Below are positions 14,350 to 21,878 of a stretch of DNA of 33,215 nt, one piece after another (the stretch's first letter is position 1; each line of letters starts with the position of its first letter). A program made the position numbers and the translations under genes. Location of the stretch: IMG/VR virus record IMGVR_UViG_3300023301_000055, positions 1-33,215 of that record; one strand, given 5' to 3'. The notes beneath the pieces were generated by a model. The model did no database searches. It worked only from the letters and a program-made list of their open reading frames with translations, and had not been told where the DNA came from. The DNA is from a virus.

Positions 14350-14562
14350 ATGAAAACATATAGAATCAAGGAATGTAATTACCAATATAGTAAGAAGCAA
14401 TTTAAAATTGAGCGAAAGTCGATATTTGGATTTTGGTATAATCCAGATAATATTGATGGTGAAATTACTGGGTATCATGATACTTTAGAATCGGCTGAAA
14501 GGAGAATTCAAAGTAAATTAGATAAATGTCTAACCAAAGTGATTAAAATAATATCACAGTAA
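14350..14562 (+). CDS. small unknown phage protein
   Basis: The 70-aa basic protein begins 4 nt after the Ntn-hydrolase stop. It reads Y-R-I-K-E, then K-Q-F-K-I-E-R-K-S-I-F-G-F-W-Y, a central D-T-L-E-S-A-E-R-R-I-Q helix, and a hydrophobic end. Small proteins of this type (Y-x-I then an aromatic F-W-Y strand then an E-A helix) are common in Bacteroidota phages, but no function is known to me. It probably shares the promoter at 13737. Confidence 0.7.
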   Translation: MKTYRIKECNYQYSKKQFKIERKSIFGFWYNPDNIDGEITGYHDTLESAERRIQSKLDKCLTKVIKIISQ

Positions 14563-14572
14563 ATATAAAATA

Positions 14573-14938
14573 ATGAAACGACCAACAAAAACCGATTTTG
14601 TAATCAAATCCTTTGGATCATTTGGAGAATATGAAACTTCAACAAATTTCCGTGGGTATGCAAAGGCATTAAACGAATATGTAGAGTATTTAGAAAGTGA
14701 ACCAAACCTTGTACGATATACACTTGTTCGTAATGACGTTATAGTAGTAAAACAAGGATATAATGCATTAACATCCGCTCCATATGAATCCCTTTATGAA
14801 TTTGGTTATTATACTGATTATGGATGTGTGGTATATAAGAGAGGTGAGCGTAGTCTACAAGATGCATATTCATTAAAATTGGAACATATCCGGTTGGCAA
14901 CTGATATTGAATTAAAAACTAAAAATTGGGGATTTTAG
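14573..14938 (+). CDS. unknown protein
   Basis: The 121-aa soluble alpha/beta protein is rich in Tyr and has no recognised motif. It lies 10 nt after the previous stop and its own stop is 1 nt before the polymerase ATG, so it belongs to the 13794-16241 operon and is probably translationally coupled to the polymerase gene. Confidence 0.7.
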   Translation: MKRPTKTDFVIKSFGSFGEYETSTNFRGYAKALNEYVEYLESEPNLVRYTLVRNDVIVVKQGYNALTSAPYESLYEFGYYTDYGCVVYKRGERSLQDAYSLKLEHIRLATDIELKTKNWGF

Positions 14939-14939
14939 T

Positions 14940-16241
14940 ATGCAGATAGTGGAAACCTACGAACAAAAAGAAATATTCCTTAATTATTGGAATACCGAAT
15001 CCTGTATCATTTTTCCAATATGGGTTGATTTGGAAAAGCACCCATTAAATAACGAACTTTCATTTTTATATATTCGATTTCGTGATGATGAAACGGATCA
15101 GGGTTCATATAAAATGGATTGGATATTGCCATTTAAGCATAATGATTGCGAACACCTTGAAATTGATTTAAGTAGTTCAACCCAGAATAAGAAAGTTTAC
15201 AATAAAAAGGGACTTATGCAGATGAATCTAAAAATTCAGAAGATGTATGATTTCCAGTTAGATTATTTTACAAAAAACAATTCATTACCATTACTTGAAT
15301 CATTTACAGAGGGTTTAACGAACTTTTATAGTAAATTGGGATTACGTGTTGATTTAGGTAATAGTATCTCTATAATGAGGTGGGGTAGTGTTCTACAAGG
15401 GGTTACAGACCAATATGTTGATACACATGAGATAGACTTTACAGACAGTTGGGTTGATGATAGGTTGATACCCACATTATCGAGAGTAGAACAAATCGGA
15501 CTTCGGGTCGTCCAGAAAAAATTTATTGATAAGTGGCCTTCTGCCGAAAAACAACTAAAAGATGATATAGTTTTCACAGAGTACAACCCATACACAGTTA
15601 CATCAAGACCATCCAACCGTCATGGGGGGGTGAATTATGGTGCTTTGAATAAAAACGATGGTACACGAGAAATAATCATACCGAGAGAGAATAAGATATT
15701 CTTACAATTGGATTATGATGCATATCACGTTAGGATTATTGGAAAGATGATCAATTATGAATTGCCCAAAACGTCCGCTCACCAATGGTTAGCAGATATG
15801 TATGGGTGTGATTATGATGAATCAAAGAGTAGAACATTTCAAATTATATATGGTGGGGTTTCAATTATAGATAAGAGGATTCCATTTTTCGCAAAGGTTG
15901 ATGAATACATTCAAACCATGTACAAGGAAGTACTGACACTTGGATATGTAGAAACTCCAATTGGAAAACGTAGAATTCCGTTGGAATATATAGAAAATCA
16001 CAATGCACAAAAGGTATTCAATTACCTATTACAAGCAACTGAAACTGAACTGAACATAGAAATTATACGGAAATTACATGAGGCTGGTATTGAAACGATG
16101 TGTTTATATTCGTATGATGCGTTCCTATTTGAGTATGATAATTATGGCTCGTCAGATGAAGCAAAACAAATTAAAGAGATTATAGAATCATTCGGATTTC
16201 CTGTGAAAGCATCATGGGGAACTGATTATTCTAAATTGTAA
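14940..16241 (+). CDS. divergent family-A DNA polymerase (Pol I-like catalytic domain)
   Basis: The C-terminal half of this 433-aa protein carries Pol I landmarks. A T-V-T-S-R-P-S-N segment corresponds to T-G-R-L-S-S-x-x-P-N. Motif A is L-D-Y-D-A-Y-H-V-R (Asp258). The O-helix is K-S-R-T-F-Q-I-I-Y-G (Lys296, Phe300, Tyr304). Motif C is S-Y-D-A-F-L-F-E (Asp393). Both metal-binding aspartates and the O-helix Lys/Phe/Tyr are kept. The steric-gate Glu of motif A is His, the O-helix Arg is Tyr, and the H-D-E of motif C is Y-D-A. The N-terminal 200 residues are a separate domain that I cannot match to an active 3'-5' exonuclease. The protein is shorter than Pol I or T7 polymerase. Polymerase and exonuclease on separate genes are reported, from memory, for Rhodothermus phage RM378. 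Confidence 0.8.
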   Translation: MQIVETYEQKEIFLNYWNTESCIIFPIWVDLEKHPLNNELSFLYIRFRDDETDQGSYKMDWILPFKHNDCEHLEIDLSSSTQNKKVYNKKGLMQMNLKIQKMYDFQLDYFTKNNSLPLLESFTEGLTNFYSKLGLRVDLGNSISIMRWGSVLQGVTDQYVDTHEIDFTDSWVDDRLIPTLSRVEQIGLRVVQKKFIDKWPSAEKQLKDDIVFTEYNPYTVTSRPSNRHGGVNYGALNKNDGTREIIIPRENKIFLQLDYDAYHVRIIGKMINYELPKTSAHQWLADMYGCDYDESKSRTFQIIYGGVSIIDKRIPFFAKVDEYIQTMYKEVLTLGYVETPIGKRRIPLEYIENHNAQKVFNYLLQATETELNIEIIRKLHEAGIETMCLYSYDAFLFEYDNYGSSDEAKQIKEIIESFGFPVKASWGTDYSKL

Positions 16242-16249
16242 TATTTATA
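16240..16249 (+). promoter_or_regulatory. late-type box (AATATTTATA) upstream of the 716-aa protein gene
   Basis: The box overlaps the polymerase stop codon and lies 17 bp upstream of the ATG at 16267. It differs from TATATTTATA only at the first base. No terminator precedes it, so read-through from the polymerase operon is likely as well. Confidence 0.5.
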
Positions 16250-16266
16250 TAAAAAGAAAAACGTTT

Positions 16267-18417
16267 ATGAACATTGAAGAATTATTTAATGAAATAGTAG
16301 TTGAGGTATCGTATCGTTGTAAGGATGGTAAACCAAACTGGAAAAACCCTGAACACATATCAATATTATCTGAACTATTATCAGAATCTGCTTTATTGAT
16401 TCCAATAAAAGATGATTTGATTCAGTTATTAAGTGAAGCCAAAAATCCAAAGGATGATGATTATGAACATGTGGGGGGTTCTGCATATGTAAGAAAGTCG
16501 GATTATGATGAAACAAAACAAACTGGAAAAGAGGGTGCTAAACATTATAAAAAAGATCCAAAGACTGGAAATTACCATCCAATGAGCGATGATGAATATC
16601 AGGATGAAAAGGAAAAGCAAGGAGAAGAAGGTGGAGAAAATAGTAACCCGGGAAATCAAGAGAAAACACCAAATGATTCTGGAGACCAGAGTGATGGTGC
16701 TGATGAAGCTGAACCTGAAACAGGGACCTCACTTAAAGATAAGGAAACCCAAGATAGATTCGAAGAAGAAGAAGATGCTGCGGCTGGTCGACCTAACAAA
16801 TCCCAATTGGTCACTCAAACTGGCGAATTATATAGTATAGGTGGTGGGTATTATGCCGTTAAGCCTGATGGACCGGCAGCATTTAAATCCGTTAGTGAAT
16901 CTCGTGAATTTGTTACAGAAGCAGGAAAAAACAAAAAGGGTATGACTATGAAAACCAAAACCGGTAAATCTGTACGGGTTGTACCAATGGAAACTCCTGA
17001 AAGTTTAACTAAAGCTGAACAAGATGCAACGGATGATGATATTGCAGATAGCCAATTACATATGACTAAAAAACAGGCGAAACTTCAAGCTAAAGAAACG
17101 GGTACTAAAAATGTTGGAATGGGTACTGCGGAATCACGAGCAGGGGAAGCAATGGTACATAAAGGAATTCGTGAATTAAAAGCGGGTACATCATTGGAAG
17201 ATTTACAACAATCGTTTATAGACCTTGTTAATTCACCAGATCATATTTTAAATTCAAAACACGGAAAAGTTTGGGTAGATTCCACTTTAGCTACTTTACA
17301 TAGAGTAGATTCTGAAATTGGCATTGATAATGTAGAAACTATCTCGTGGGATACTGATTACGGTAGAACTTCAATTGGGGTTTCTACGACCTTAAAAACA
17401 TCATCTGATATTTTTGTTAAAACGACTGATGGTAAAAACATCGGCTTATCTTTGAAGAAAGACGGAGTTGTATTTTTAAACAATGGTGGTTGGGCTAAAC
17501 AAAGTGATATTATTTTAGATTCATTTAAAGATGATAATATGCCTGAAATTGAATTTGATAAATTGAAAAAGGCTATGTCCATTAAGACATTTGATGAAGA
17601 TTTAACTGAACGGTATAAATCAACAACAAAAACTGTAACGGATGAAATGCTAACTAAATCATTTAAACGTCTTATGCGTTCCCCGGCTTCGGTTAAACGT
17701 AAAGTAATTGGTGCAATTGGTAATAATATATTTACTGAAATTATGAGTAATCCTAAACGGTTACTGAGAAAGATTGATGTAAATCCAGAAGATTTATCCA
17801 GTAATGAAAAAAAGGCGTACGCAAAAATACTTAAAACGTATCATCCAGATGAATACAATCATTTACGGGATGCTGATAATGCTTTGACAAAACGAACATT
17901 CGATGCTATTAAGAGTTCCACTGCCGCACAGGAAGGTATGAAGCAGTACATAGTAAAAGCAATGCATATTAAAGAAACCGTTGGTTTGAATGAGGCAATC
18001 AAAGAGGGTGGGGTAGATTCATTTATGACAGTATATGGAATCCCACCTTCGGGAGCAGTACTTAATGAATCAACATTAGTTACATTATTGGGTAAAGAAT
18101 TTAAAGATACGTTAGCCGAAGTTAGAGCGGAAACCAAACATACAGATGATTTATTAAATTTAATCAGTAAATCAATTCAAATAGATTTTGAATCTGGTGA
18201 GATTCTTTTTAAGCATGAATCAAATAATATATACCCGTTGTTTAAAATGACAGGTCGTTCACGTTCAATCGGTGCTGCACCAACAATGGAACTTATGCAA
18301 ACTCCATTTATGGCACATGCATTAAAAGAAGGTACGTTTGATATTAGAGAATGGAATGATAAATCCCTTAAAAAATTCAAAAAAGATATCATAGATACTG
18401 ATAAAAAGGATGATTAA
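16267..18417 (+). CDS. large acidic protein with N-terminal module shared with its neighbour and a D...SLK core
   Basis: This 716-aa protein has three visible parts. Residues 1-42 (F-N-E-I-V-V-E-V-S, K-P-N-W-K-N-P-E-H-I-S-I-L-S-E-L-L) match the N-terminus of the protein at 18503. Residues about 65-180 are a highly acidic, low-complexity linker rich in Glu, Asp, Lys and Gly. Residues 330-420 contain S-S-D-I-F-V-K-T-T-D-G-K-N-I-G-L-S-L-K-K (Asp381, Ser395, Lys397) followed by F-L-N-N-G-G-W, resembling a PD-(D/E)xK nuclease core with Ser in place of the acidic residue. The rest is helical and basic. The late-type box suggests a virion or internal head protein; a nuclease function is a tentative inference. 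Confidence 0.75.
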   Translation: MNIEELFNEIVVEVSYRCKDGKPNWKNPEHISILSELLSESALLIPIKDDLIQLLSEAKNPKDDDYEHVGGSAYVRKSDYDETKQTGKEGAKHYKKDPKTGNYHPMSDDEYQDEKEKQGEEGGENSNPGNQEKTPNDSGDQSDGADEAEPETGTSLKDKETQDRFEEEEDAAAGRPNKSQLVTQTGELYSIGGGYYAVKPDGPAAFKSVSESREFVTEAGKNKKGMTMKTKTGKSVRVVPMETPESLTKAEQDATDDDIADSQLHMTKKQAKLQAKETGTKNVGMGTAESRAGEAMVHKGIRELKAGTSLEDLQQSFIDLVNSPDHILNSKHGKVWVDSTLATLHRVDSEIGIDNVETISWDTDYGRTSIGVSTTLKTSSDIFVKTTDGKNIGLSLKKDGVVFLNNGGWAKQSDIILDSFKDDNMPEIEFDKLKKAMSIKTFDEDLTERYKSTTKTVTDEMLTKSFKRLMRSPASVKRKVIGAIGNNIFTEIMSNPKRLLRKIDVNPEDLSSNEKKAYAKILKTYHPDEYNHLRDADNALTKRTFDAIKSSTAAQEGMKQYIVKAMHIKETVGLNEAIKEGGVDSFMTVYGIPPSGAVLNESTLVTLLGKEFKDTLAEVRAETKHTDDLLNLISKSIQIDFESGEILFKHESNNIYPLFKMTGRSRSIGAAPTMELMQTPFMAHALKEGTFDIREWNDKSLKKFKKDIIDTDKKDD

Positions 18418-18418
18418 A

Positions 18419-18450
18419 TTTGGTTATATCGTATAGTTTTCGTATATTTG
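18419..18450 (+). promoter_or_regulatory. Bacteroidota-type promoter, perfect consensus (TTTG-N20-TATATTTG)
   Basis: TTTG (18419-18422) is followed by exactly 20 nt and CG-TATATTTG (18443-18450). It is the best match to the Bacteroidota housekeeping promoter in the window. It lies just after the previous stop codon. Confidence 0.8.
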
Positions 18451-18452
18451 TT

Positions 18453-18487
18453 AAAACATAAAACATAAAACATAAAACATAAAACAT
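18453..18487 (+). repeat. five tandem copies of the 7-bp unit AAAACAT
   Basis: Five perfect head-to-tail copies lie in the 5' leader between the promoter at 18443 and the ATG at 18503. The probable transcription start falls within or just before the array, so copy number would change the length of the untranslated leader. Slippage during replication is the likely origin. Confidence 0.9.
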
Positions 18488-18502
18488 AAAAACCCGTTAC
18501 AG

Positions 18503-20350
18503 ATGAAAACATTTTTTAATGATGTTATAAAAGAGGTTGCCGTTCGTTATGGGCAACCGATTACATTACAGAGTACCGAAGAAGTATCCATTCTCAAAAA
18601 CATTTTATCTGAATATGAGGCTGGCACATTAGGGAAAAAATTTGAAAAGACTAAGAAACGTCTGGCAAAGAAAACCCCCAGTATACCAACAGAACCAGAA
18701 GAAGAACCAATTGATTTACTCACAGAATATTATTCTGATGTGAAACTTCATTTGGATTCACCCGATGCACTCCAATTGATTGAATTGGGATTTAGAAAGG
18801 GAGCATTATATAATGCCCCTGGAAACGCAGGGGGTGCATTTAACGAGACCATTTCCAATGAAGGTGTAATGATAATAGATAAGTTTAATATACCTATAAA
18901 TGATTTGGCATTGGTTCTATATTATAGAACTTTGAACACCGAACTGGGTAAGCAACAAAAAGATTATCCAAGAAATGGTGTTGAAATCCCAAATGAGATA
19001 CCAAGGGTTCATCAAGATTTATATTTGGCAAATTATTTGGCTGCCCGTTCTGCTAAAAATAAACACAATCGTTCTGTAATCGGTACTAATAAATTAGAAA
19101 AAACACTTGGGTTTAAATTATCAAGTAGAATGGCATACGGTGGTTCGCCAGGTGATTTACGCACTCTATCAAACAAAATCATATCAGCTAATATTTGTTA
19201 CATATATGATGTTGATTTGGATGCGGTGGTAGAAGTGCCAAGATTGAAAATGTTGAATTGGGCAATGTCAGCTGGTGGGAAATCAAATACAGGTGATACC
19301 GTAGTATTGGTTACAGACACAAACGGTAATATTTTATATGATGGGTGGTCAGACAAAAAATCACTAATGGATATACAAGCAAATGGTACATTAAATGATG
19401 ATTTCACAAAAATCGTTACTCGTATCAAAGAATTTGTTAGTTCCGGTATGTTTGAACACGATAGTACATCCATTGCTGCTATTGATACGGTTAATAGGTA
19501 TCAGAAAGAAGTCAATGAAATTGAAGAGGGGTATAAAAATGCGGCAATCGGCGAGGCTAATTATATAAAATCATTATCACCAGAGGGAATGCATCTAATA
19601 TCATTGTGGATGGATATGCAGGAAACATTCTATAAAAAGAATGGCACTTCCAATCACATATCCGATTCTAAAAAACTGGATGACTACATTGGAGTATCAA
19701 ATATAAAATATATTGATTGTTTGGTAAGTGGTGTTCACAAAAGTGCTACACGTTGTAAGGTGGTTAATCGAATCGCAATTATGGAAAGGTTGTGGTTTAA
19801 TTATAATAAAAAAGAATTACCAATTACATTAGATACGCAGGGAATTATCAGTCTGGCTCGTGAAAGCGTGATGGGTAAGCACGGTGAATGTATTACGAAA
19901 TTAAATTCACACATGGTTAATTATCATGGTTCAACATTACCATTGGGTAATATACTGTCATTTTATGATACCGTTGATATGTTGCAGATTTCTAAAATAG
20001 AAGTTCCAACATCTGATGATGATTTTGCTCAGTATTTGAAACGGAATACCAACTTAATTATGGGTGGGGTTATGATAACTCCAAACCTTATCAAAGCGAG
20101 TTTGGGCATTTCTAATTTGGAATCGTATATATCTACACATAAATTGGTAACTGAAAACAGATTGATGTATGATGCCAAGAAAAAATACGTTACAGGTAAA
20201 GTTACTCAATTAGTTAGTGTAAGTCCTGATGGTGTGCATACACGAATTGGTGAAAAGACATATAGGTCAAAACAGGGATTTTCCGGAAAGACTTCAAACA
20301 CCATACAATGGTCGCCTGAAATGCAAAATAGTTTTAAATCAAACCAATAA
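18503..20350 (+). CDS. large unknown protein, N-terminal module shared with the 716-aa neighbour
   Basis: The 615-aa protein starts with F-N-D-V-I-K-E-V-A-V-R-Y, a Pro-containing turn, and E-E-V-S-I-L-K-N-I-L-S-E. These first 40 residues align with the start of the protein at 16267. A basic, Pro-rich linker follows (residues 45-70). In the middle, G-D-T-V-V-L-V-T-D-T-N-G-N-I-L-Y-D-G-W-S-D-K-K (Asp265, Ser283, Lys285) resembles the D...SLK core of the neighbour and is followed by Q-A-N-G-T. The C-terminal half is alpha/beta with no motif I recognise. Transcription appears to start at the perfect host-type promoter, unlike the neighbour. The pair looks like diverged paralogues; function is unknown. 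Confidence 0.75.
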   Translation: MKTFFNDVIKEVAVRYGQPITLQSTEEVSILKNILSEYEAGTLGKKFEKTKKRLAKKTPSIPTEPEEEPIDLLTEYYSDVKLHLDSPDALQLIELGFRKGALYNAPGNAGGAFNETISNEGVMIIDKFNIPINDLALVLYYRTLNTELGKQQKDYPRNGVEIPNEIPRVHQDLYLANYLAARSAKNKHNRSVIGTNKLEKTLGFKLSSRMAYGGSPGDLRTLSNKIISANICYIYDVDLDAVVEVPRLKMLNWAMSAGGKSNTGDTVVLVTDTNGNILYDGWSDKKSLMDIQANGTLNDDFTKIVTRIKEFVSSGMFEHDSTSIAAIDTVNRYQKEVNEIEEGYKNAAIGEANYIKSLSPEGMHLISLWMDMQETFYKKNGTSNHISDSKKLDDYIGVSNIKYIDCLVSGVHKSATRCKVVNRIAIMERLWFNYNKKELPITLDTQGIISLARESVMGKHGECITKLNSHMVNYHGSTLPLGNILSFYDTVDMLQISKIEVPTSDDDFAQYLKRNTNLIMGGVMITPNLIKASLGISNLESYISTHKLVTENRLMYDAKKKYVTGKVTQLVSVSPDGVHTRIGEKTYRSKQGFSGKTSNTIQWSPEMQNSFKSNQ

Positions 20351-20379
20351 TAACTTGAATTTTTTCTGATGTAATTTGT

Positions 20380-20391
20380 CCGATTTTTCGG
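20380..20391 (+). terminator. weak hairpin, possible terminator
   Basis: CCGA/TCGG with a TTTT loop lies in the gap after the 615-aa gene. The nearest T run is about 10 nt further on, so this is a weak candidate. It precedes a late-type box at 20409, as terminators do elsewhere in the window. Confidence 0.25.
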
Positions 20392-20408
20392 TGGATTGTT
20401 ATTTTTTC

Positions 20409-20418
20409 TATATTTATA
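20409..20418 (+). promoter_or_regulatory. TATATTTATA late-type promoter box
   Basis: An exact copy of the box lies 25 bp upstream of the ATG at 20444, with AAAGGAA (20417-20423) as a nearby purine-rich site. Confidence 0.55.
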
Positions 20419-20443
20419 AAGGAACTAATTACACAAATCACCG

Positions 20444-20845
20444 ATGAAATCACAATTATTATGCACATTTGCATCAAAACTAAATATTGAATCGTCATTA
20501 GATGACATCCAAGATACATATAAACTGGTGTACAATTACATATATGTACTACAAAATAAAGCAAATTTAGATGAAGTTTATATTACATACAACATAGATA
20601 CTGATTTTATACCGGCTATACCACTTATCAATACTATTTTGGTACATAGAAAAAAGGAAACGAATACTCTATATACCATTAACGCATTGAATCAAATGGT
20701 TAAAGATGAAAACGAAGGTGTATTGGATAAGGGATTTGTGGTTGATTGGGCAAATTATAGAAATTCAATCATAGTCACATCTACAGATGGAACTCGTAAA
20801 TTATCAACACGAATTTTCCAGATAATAGAATTAGAGCAAAACTAA
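20444..20845 (+). CDS. conserved small phage protein, unknown function
   Basis: The 133-aa protein contains Y-N-Y-I-Y-V-L-Q-N-K, E-V-Y-I-T-Y-N-I, the striking run H-R-K-K-E-T-N-T-L-Y-T-I-N-A-L-N and a closing D-W-A-N-Y-R-N-S-I-I-V-T. From memory, the N-T-L-Y-T-I-N-A-L-N run is conserved in small proteins of marine T4-like phages, but I do not know a function. It has its own late-type box, so it is probably expressed with the structural genes. Confidence 0.7.
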   Translation: MKSQLLCTFASKLNIESSLDDIQDTYKLVYNYIYVLQNKANLDEVYITYNIDTDFIPAIPLINTILVHRKKETNTLYTINALNQMVKDENEGVLDKGFVVDWANYRNSIIVTSTDGTRKLSTRIFQIIELEQN

Positions 20846-20866
20846 TAAAATAAATACGTTGAATTG

Positions 20867-20898
20867 TTTGGACAATCCAAACAATTTCCGTATCTTAG
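20867..20898 (+). promoter_or_regulatory. Bacteroidota-type promoter (TTTG-N20-TATCTTAG)
   Basis: TTTG (20867-20870) is followed by exactly 20 nt and CG-TATCTTAG (20891-20898). The spacer contains the palindrome-like TTTGGACAATCCAAA. It decides the start of the next gene, because an upstream in-frame ATG at 20859 lies ahead of the promoter. Confidence 0.65.
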
Positions 20899-20918
20899 TT
20901 AAAATAAAAAAAAGTTAC

Positions 20919-21266
20919 ATGAATAAAGAACAAACTGCGGTTGAATTCTGCGAAGAAGTCTACCCTGAAACAACAGAAGAATTTAAAAAAATCGTTGGTG
21001 AAATGTATGTTACATTCTGCAAAAAACAACGAAATTACGGCCCTGGAAATATATCGGTGGGTACACCACTAAAAACCAAAGAAGAAGTTAAATTAGCGTT
21101 GACTGGGATTTGGTTTAGAATGAATGATAAAATCCAGAGATTACTACAAATGGTTGTAATGGGTCACCCCGATGAAGTGGGTGAACCAATCCAAGATACT
21201 TACGAAGATTTATCGGTTTATGGTATAATTGCACAAATTGTGCAACGCGGTAAATGGGCTAAATAA
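20919..21266 (+). CDS. DUF1599 (nucleotide-modification-associated domain 1) protein
   Basis: The 115-aa protein shows the DUF1599 pattern: F-C-K-K-Q-R-N-Y-G-P-G-N-I-S, then T-G-I-W-F-R-M-N-D-K-I-Q-R-L, then E-P-I-Q-D-T-Y-E-D-L-S-V-Y-G-I-I-A-Q-I-V. These proteins are frequent in phages, look like MazG-type all-helical folds, and are associated with modified-base metabolism. The exact reaction is unsettled. A frame upstream to 20859 is open, but the promoter at 20867-20898 lies inside that extension, so the ATG at 20919 is chosen. The stop overlaps the next start by one base (TAATG). Confidence 0.8.
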   Translation: MNKEQTAVEFCEEVYPETTEEFKKIVGEMYVTFCKKQRNYGPGNISVGTPLKTKEEVKLALTGIWFRMNDKIQRLLQMVVMGHPDEVGEPIQDTYEDLSVYGIIAQIVQRGKWAK

Positions 21267-21733
21267 TGAAAACAACTAAAGGTGTACAAAGTGGTAGTTT
21301 AAATGATACTGACTCCATTGAACCGTTGAGTATACTTCCCGGTCCAGGTATATTCACCACTCGTAATTCAATAGATAATTCATACACGATATCGGCACTT
21401 GCAGGAATAGATAATACTGTATCAATAAAATCCGGACCAGGTATTGTATCATCGTTTGATAGCAGCACAAACGAATATTTTATTGATACAGCTCCACCAA
21501 TTACACGACATGATTCAAAACCAATTTTTATGGTGGGATTGCCAATTTCAACACCATTTGATACTGTGGAACAATCCACTATACATTTACGAGAAGTGAT
21601 GTCAGATTATCATGTAATAGTATTACGAAATTCAACTGATGATTATACAGCAAAATTGTTTTCTGAACAGAGTACAGAGACAATGGATATTAAAGATATT
21701 AAACGATATATTGACCAAAAAATGAAGTCATAA
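21266..21733 (+). CDS. unknown beta-rich protein with an internal GPGI repeat
   Basis: This 155-aa protein is translationally coupled to the DUF1599 gene by a 1-nt overlap. The N-terminal half has two related units of about 45 residues: L-S-I-L-P-G-P-G-I-F-T-T-R-N-S-I-D-N-S-Y and V-S-I-K-S-G-P-G-I-V-S-S-F-D-S-S-T-N-E-Y, each followed by a short strand. Such G-P-G-I...N-x-Y units are typical of beta-rich fibre or decoration proteins. The C-terminus has a helical D-I-K-R-Y-I-D-Q-K tail. Its location beside a DUF1599 gene does not explain it; function is unknown. Confidence 0.65.
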   Translation: MKTTKGVQSGSLNDTDSIEPLSILPGPGIFTTRNSIDNSYTISALAGIDNTVSIKSGPGIVSSFDSSTNEYFIDTAPPITRHDSKPIFMVGLPISTPFDTVEQSTIHLREVMSDYHVIVLRNSTDDYTAKLFSEQSTETMDIKDIKRYIDQKMKS

Positions 21734-21878
21734 AATTGTTAATAACTTTTAAAAAAAAAGTACCACTTTCACGGTAAACTTGATACTTATATGAACACAC
21801 CGCGTGTAGGTAAAAGACACGTAAATAAAACCATAAACGAATACTTACTAAAAATTAACATTTAAAACAAAACGCATT

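Noticed and set aside
18453-18487. CRISPR array or iteron origin
   Set aside because: The unit is 7 bp without spacers; it is a simple tandem repeat in a leader, with no associated replication-initiator gene.
20859-20918. Upstream in-frame ATG giving a longer DUF1599 protein
   Set aside because: The extension contains the TTTG-N20-TATCTTAG promoter and is unlike the family N-terminus; the ATG at 20919 lies at a normal distance from the expected transcript start.
21734-21878. Promoter for the SSB gene (TAAACTTG at 21775)
   Set aside because: No TTTG-like element lies 20 nt upstream (that stretch is an A tract), so the match is too weak to list.
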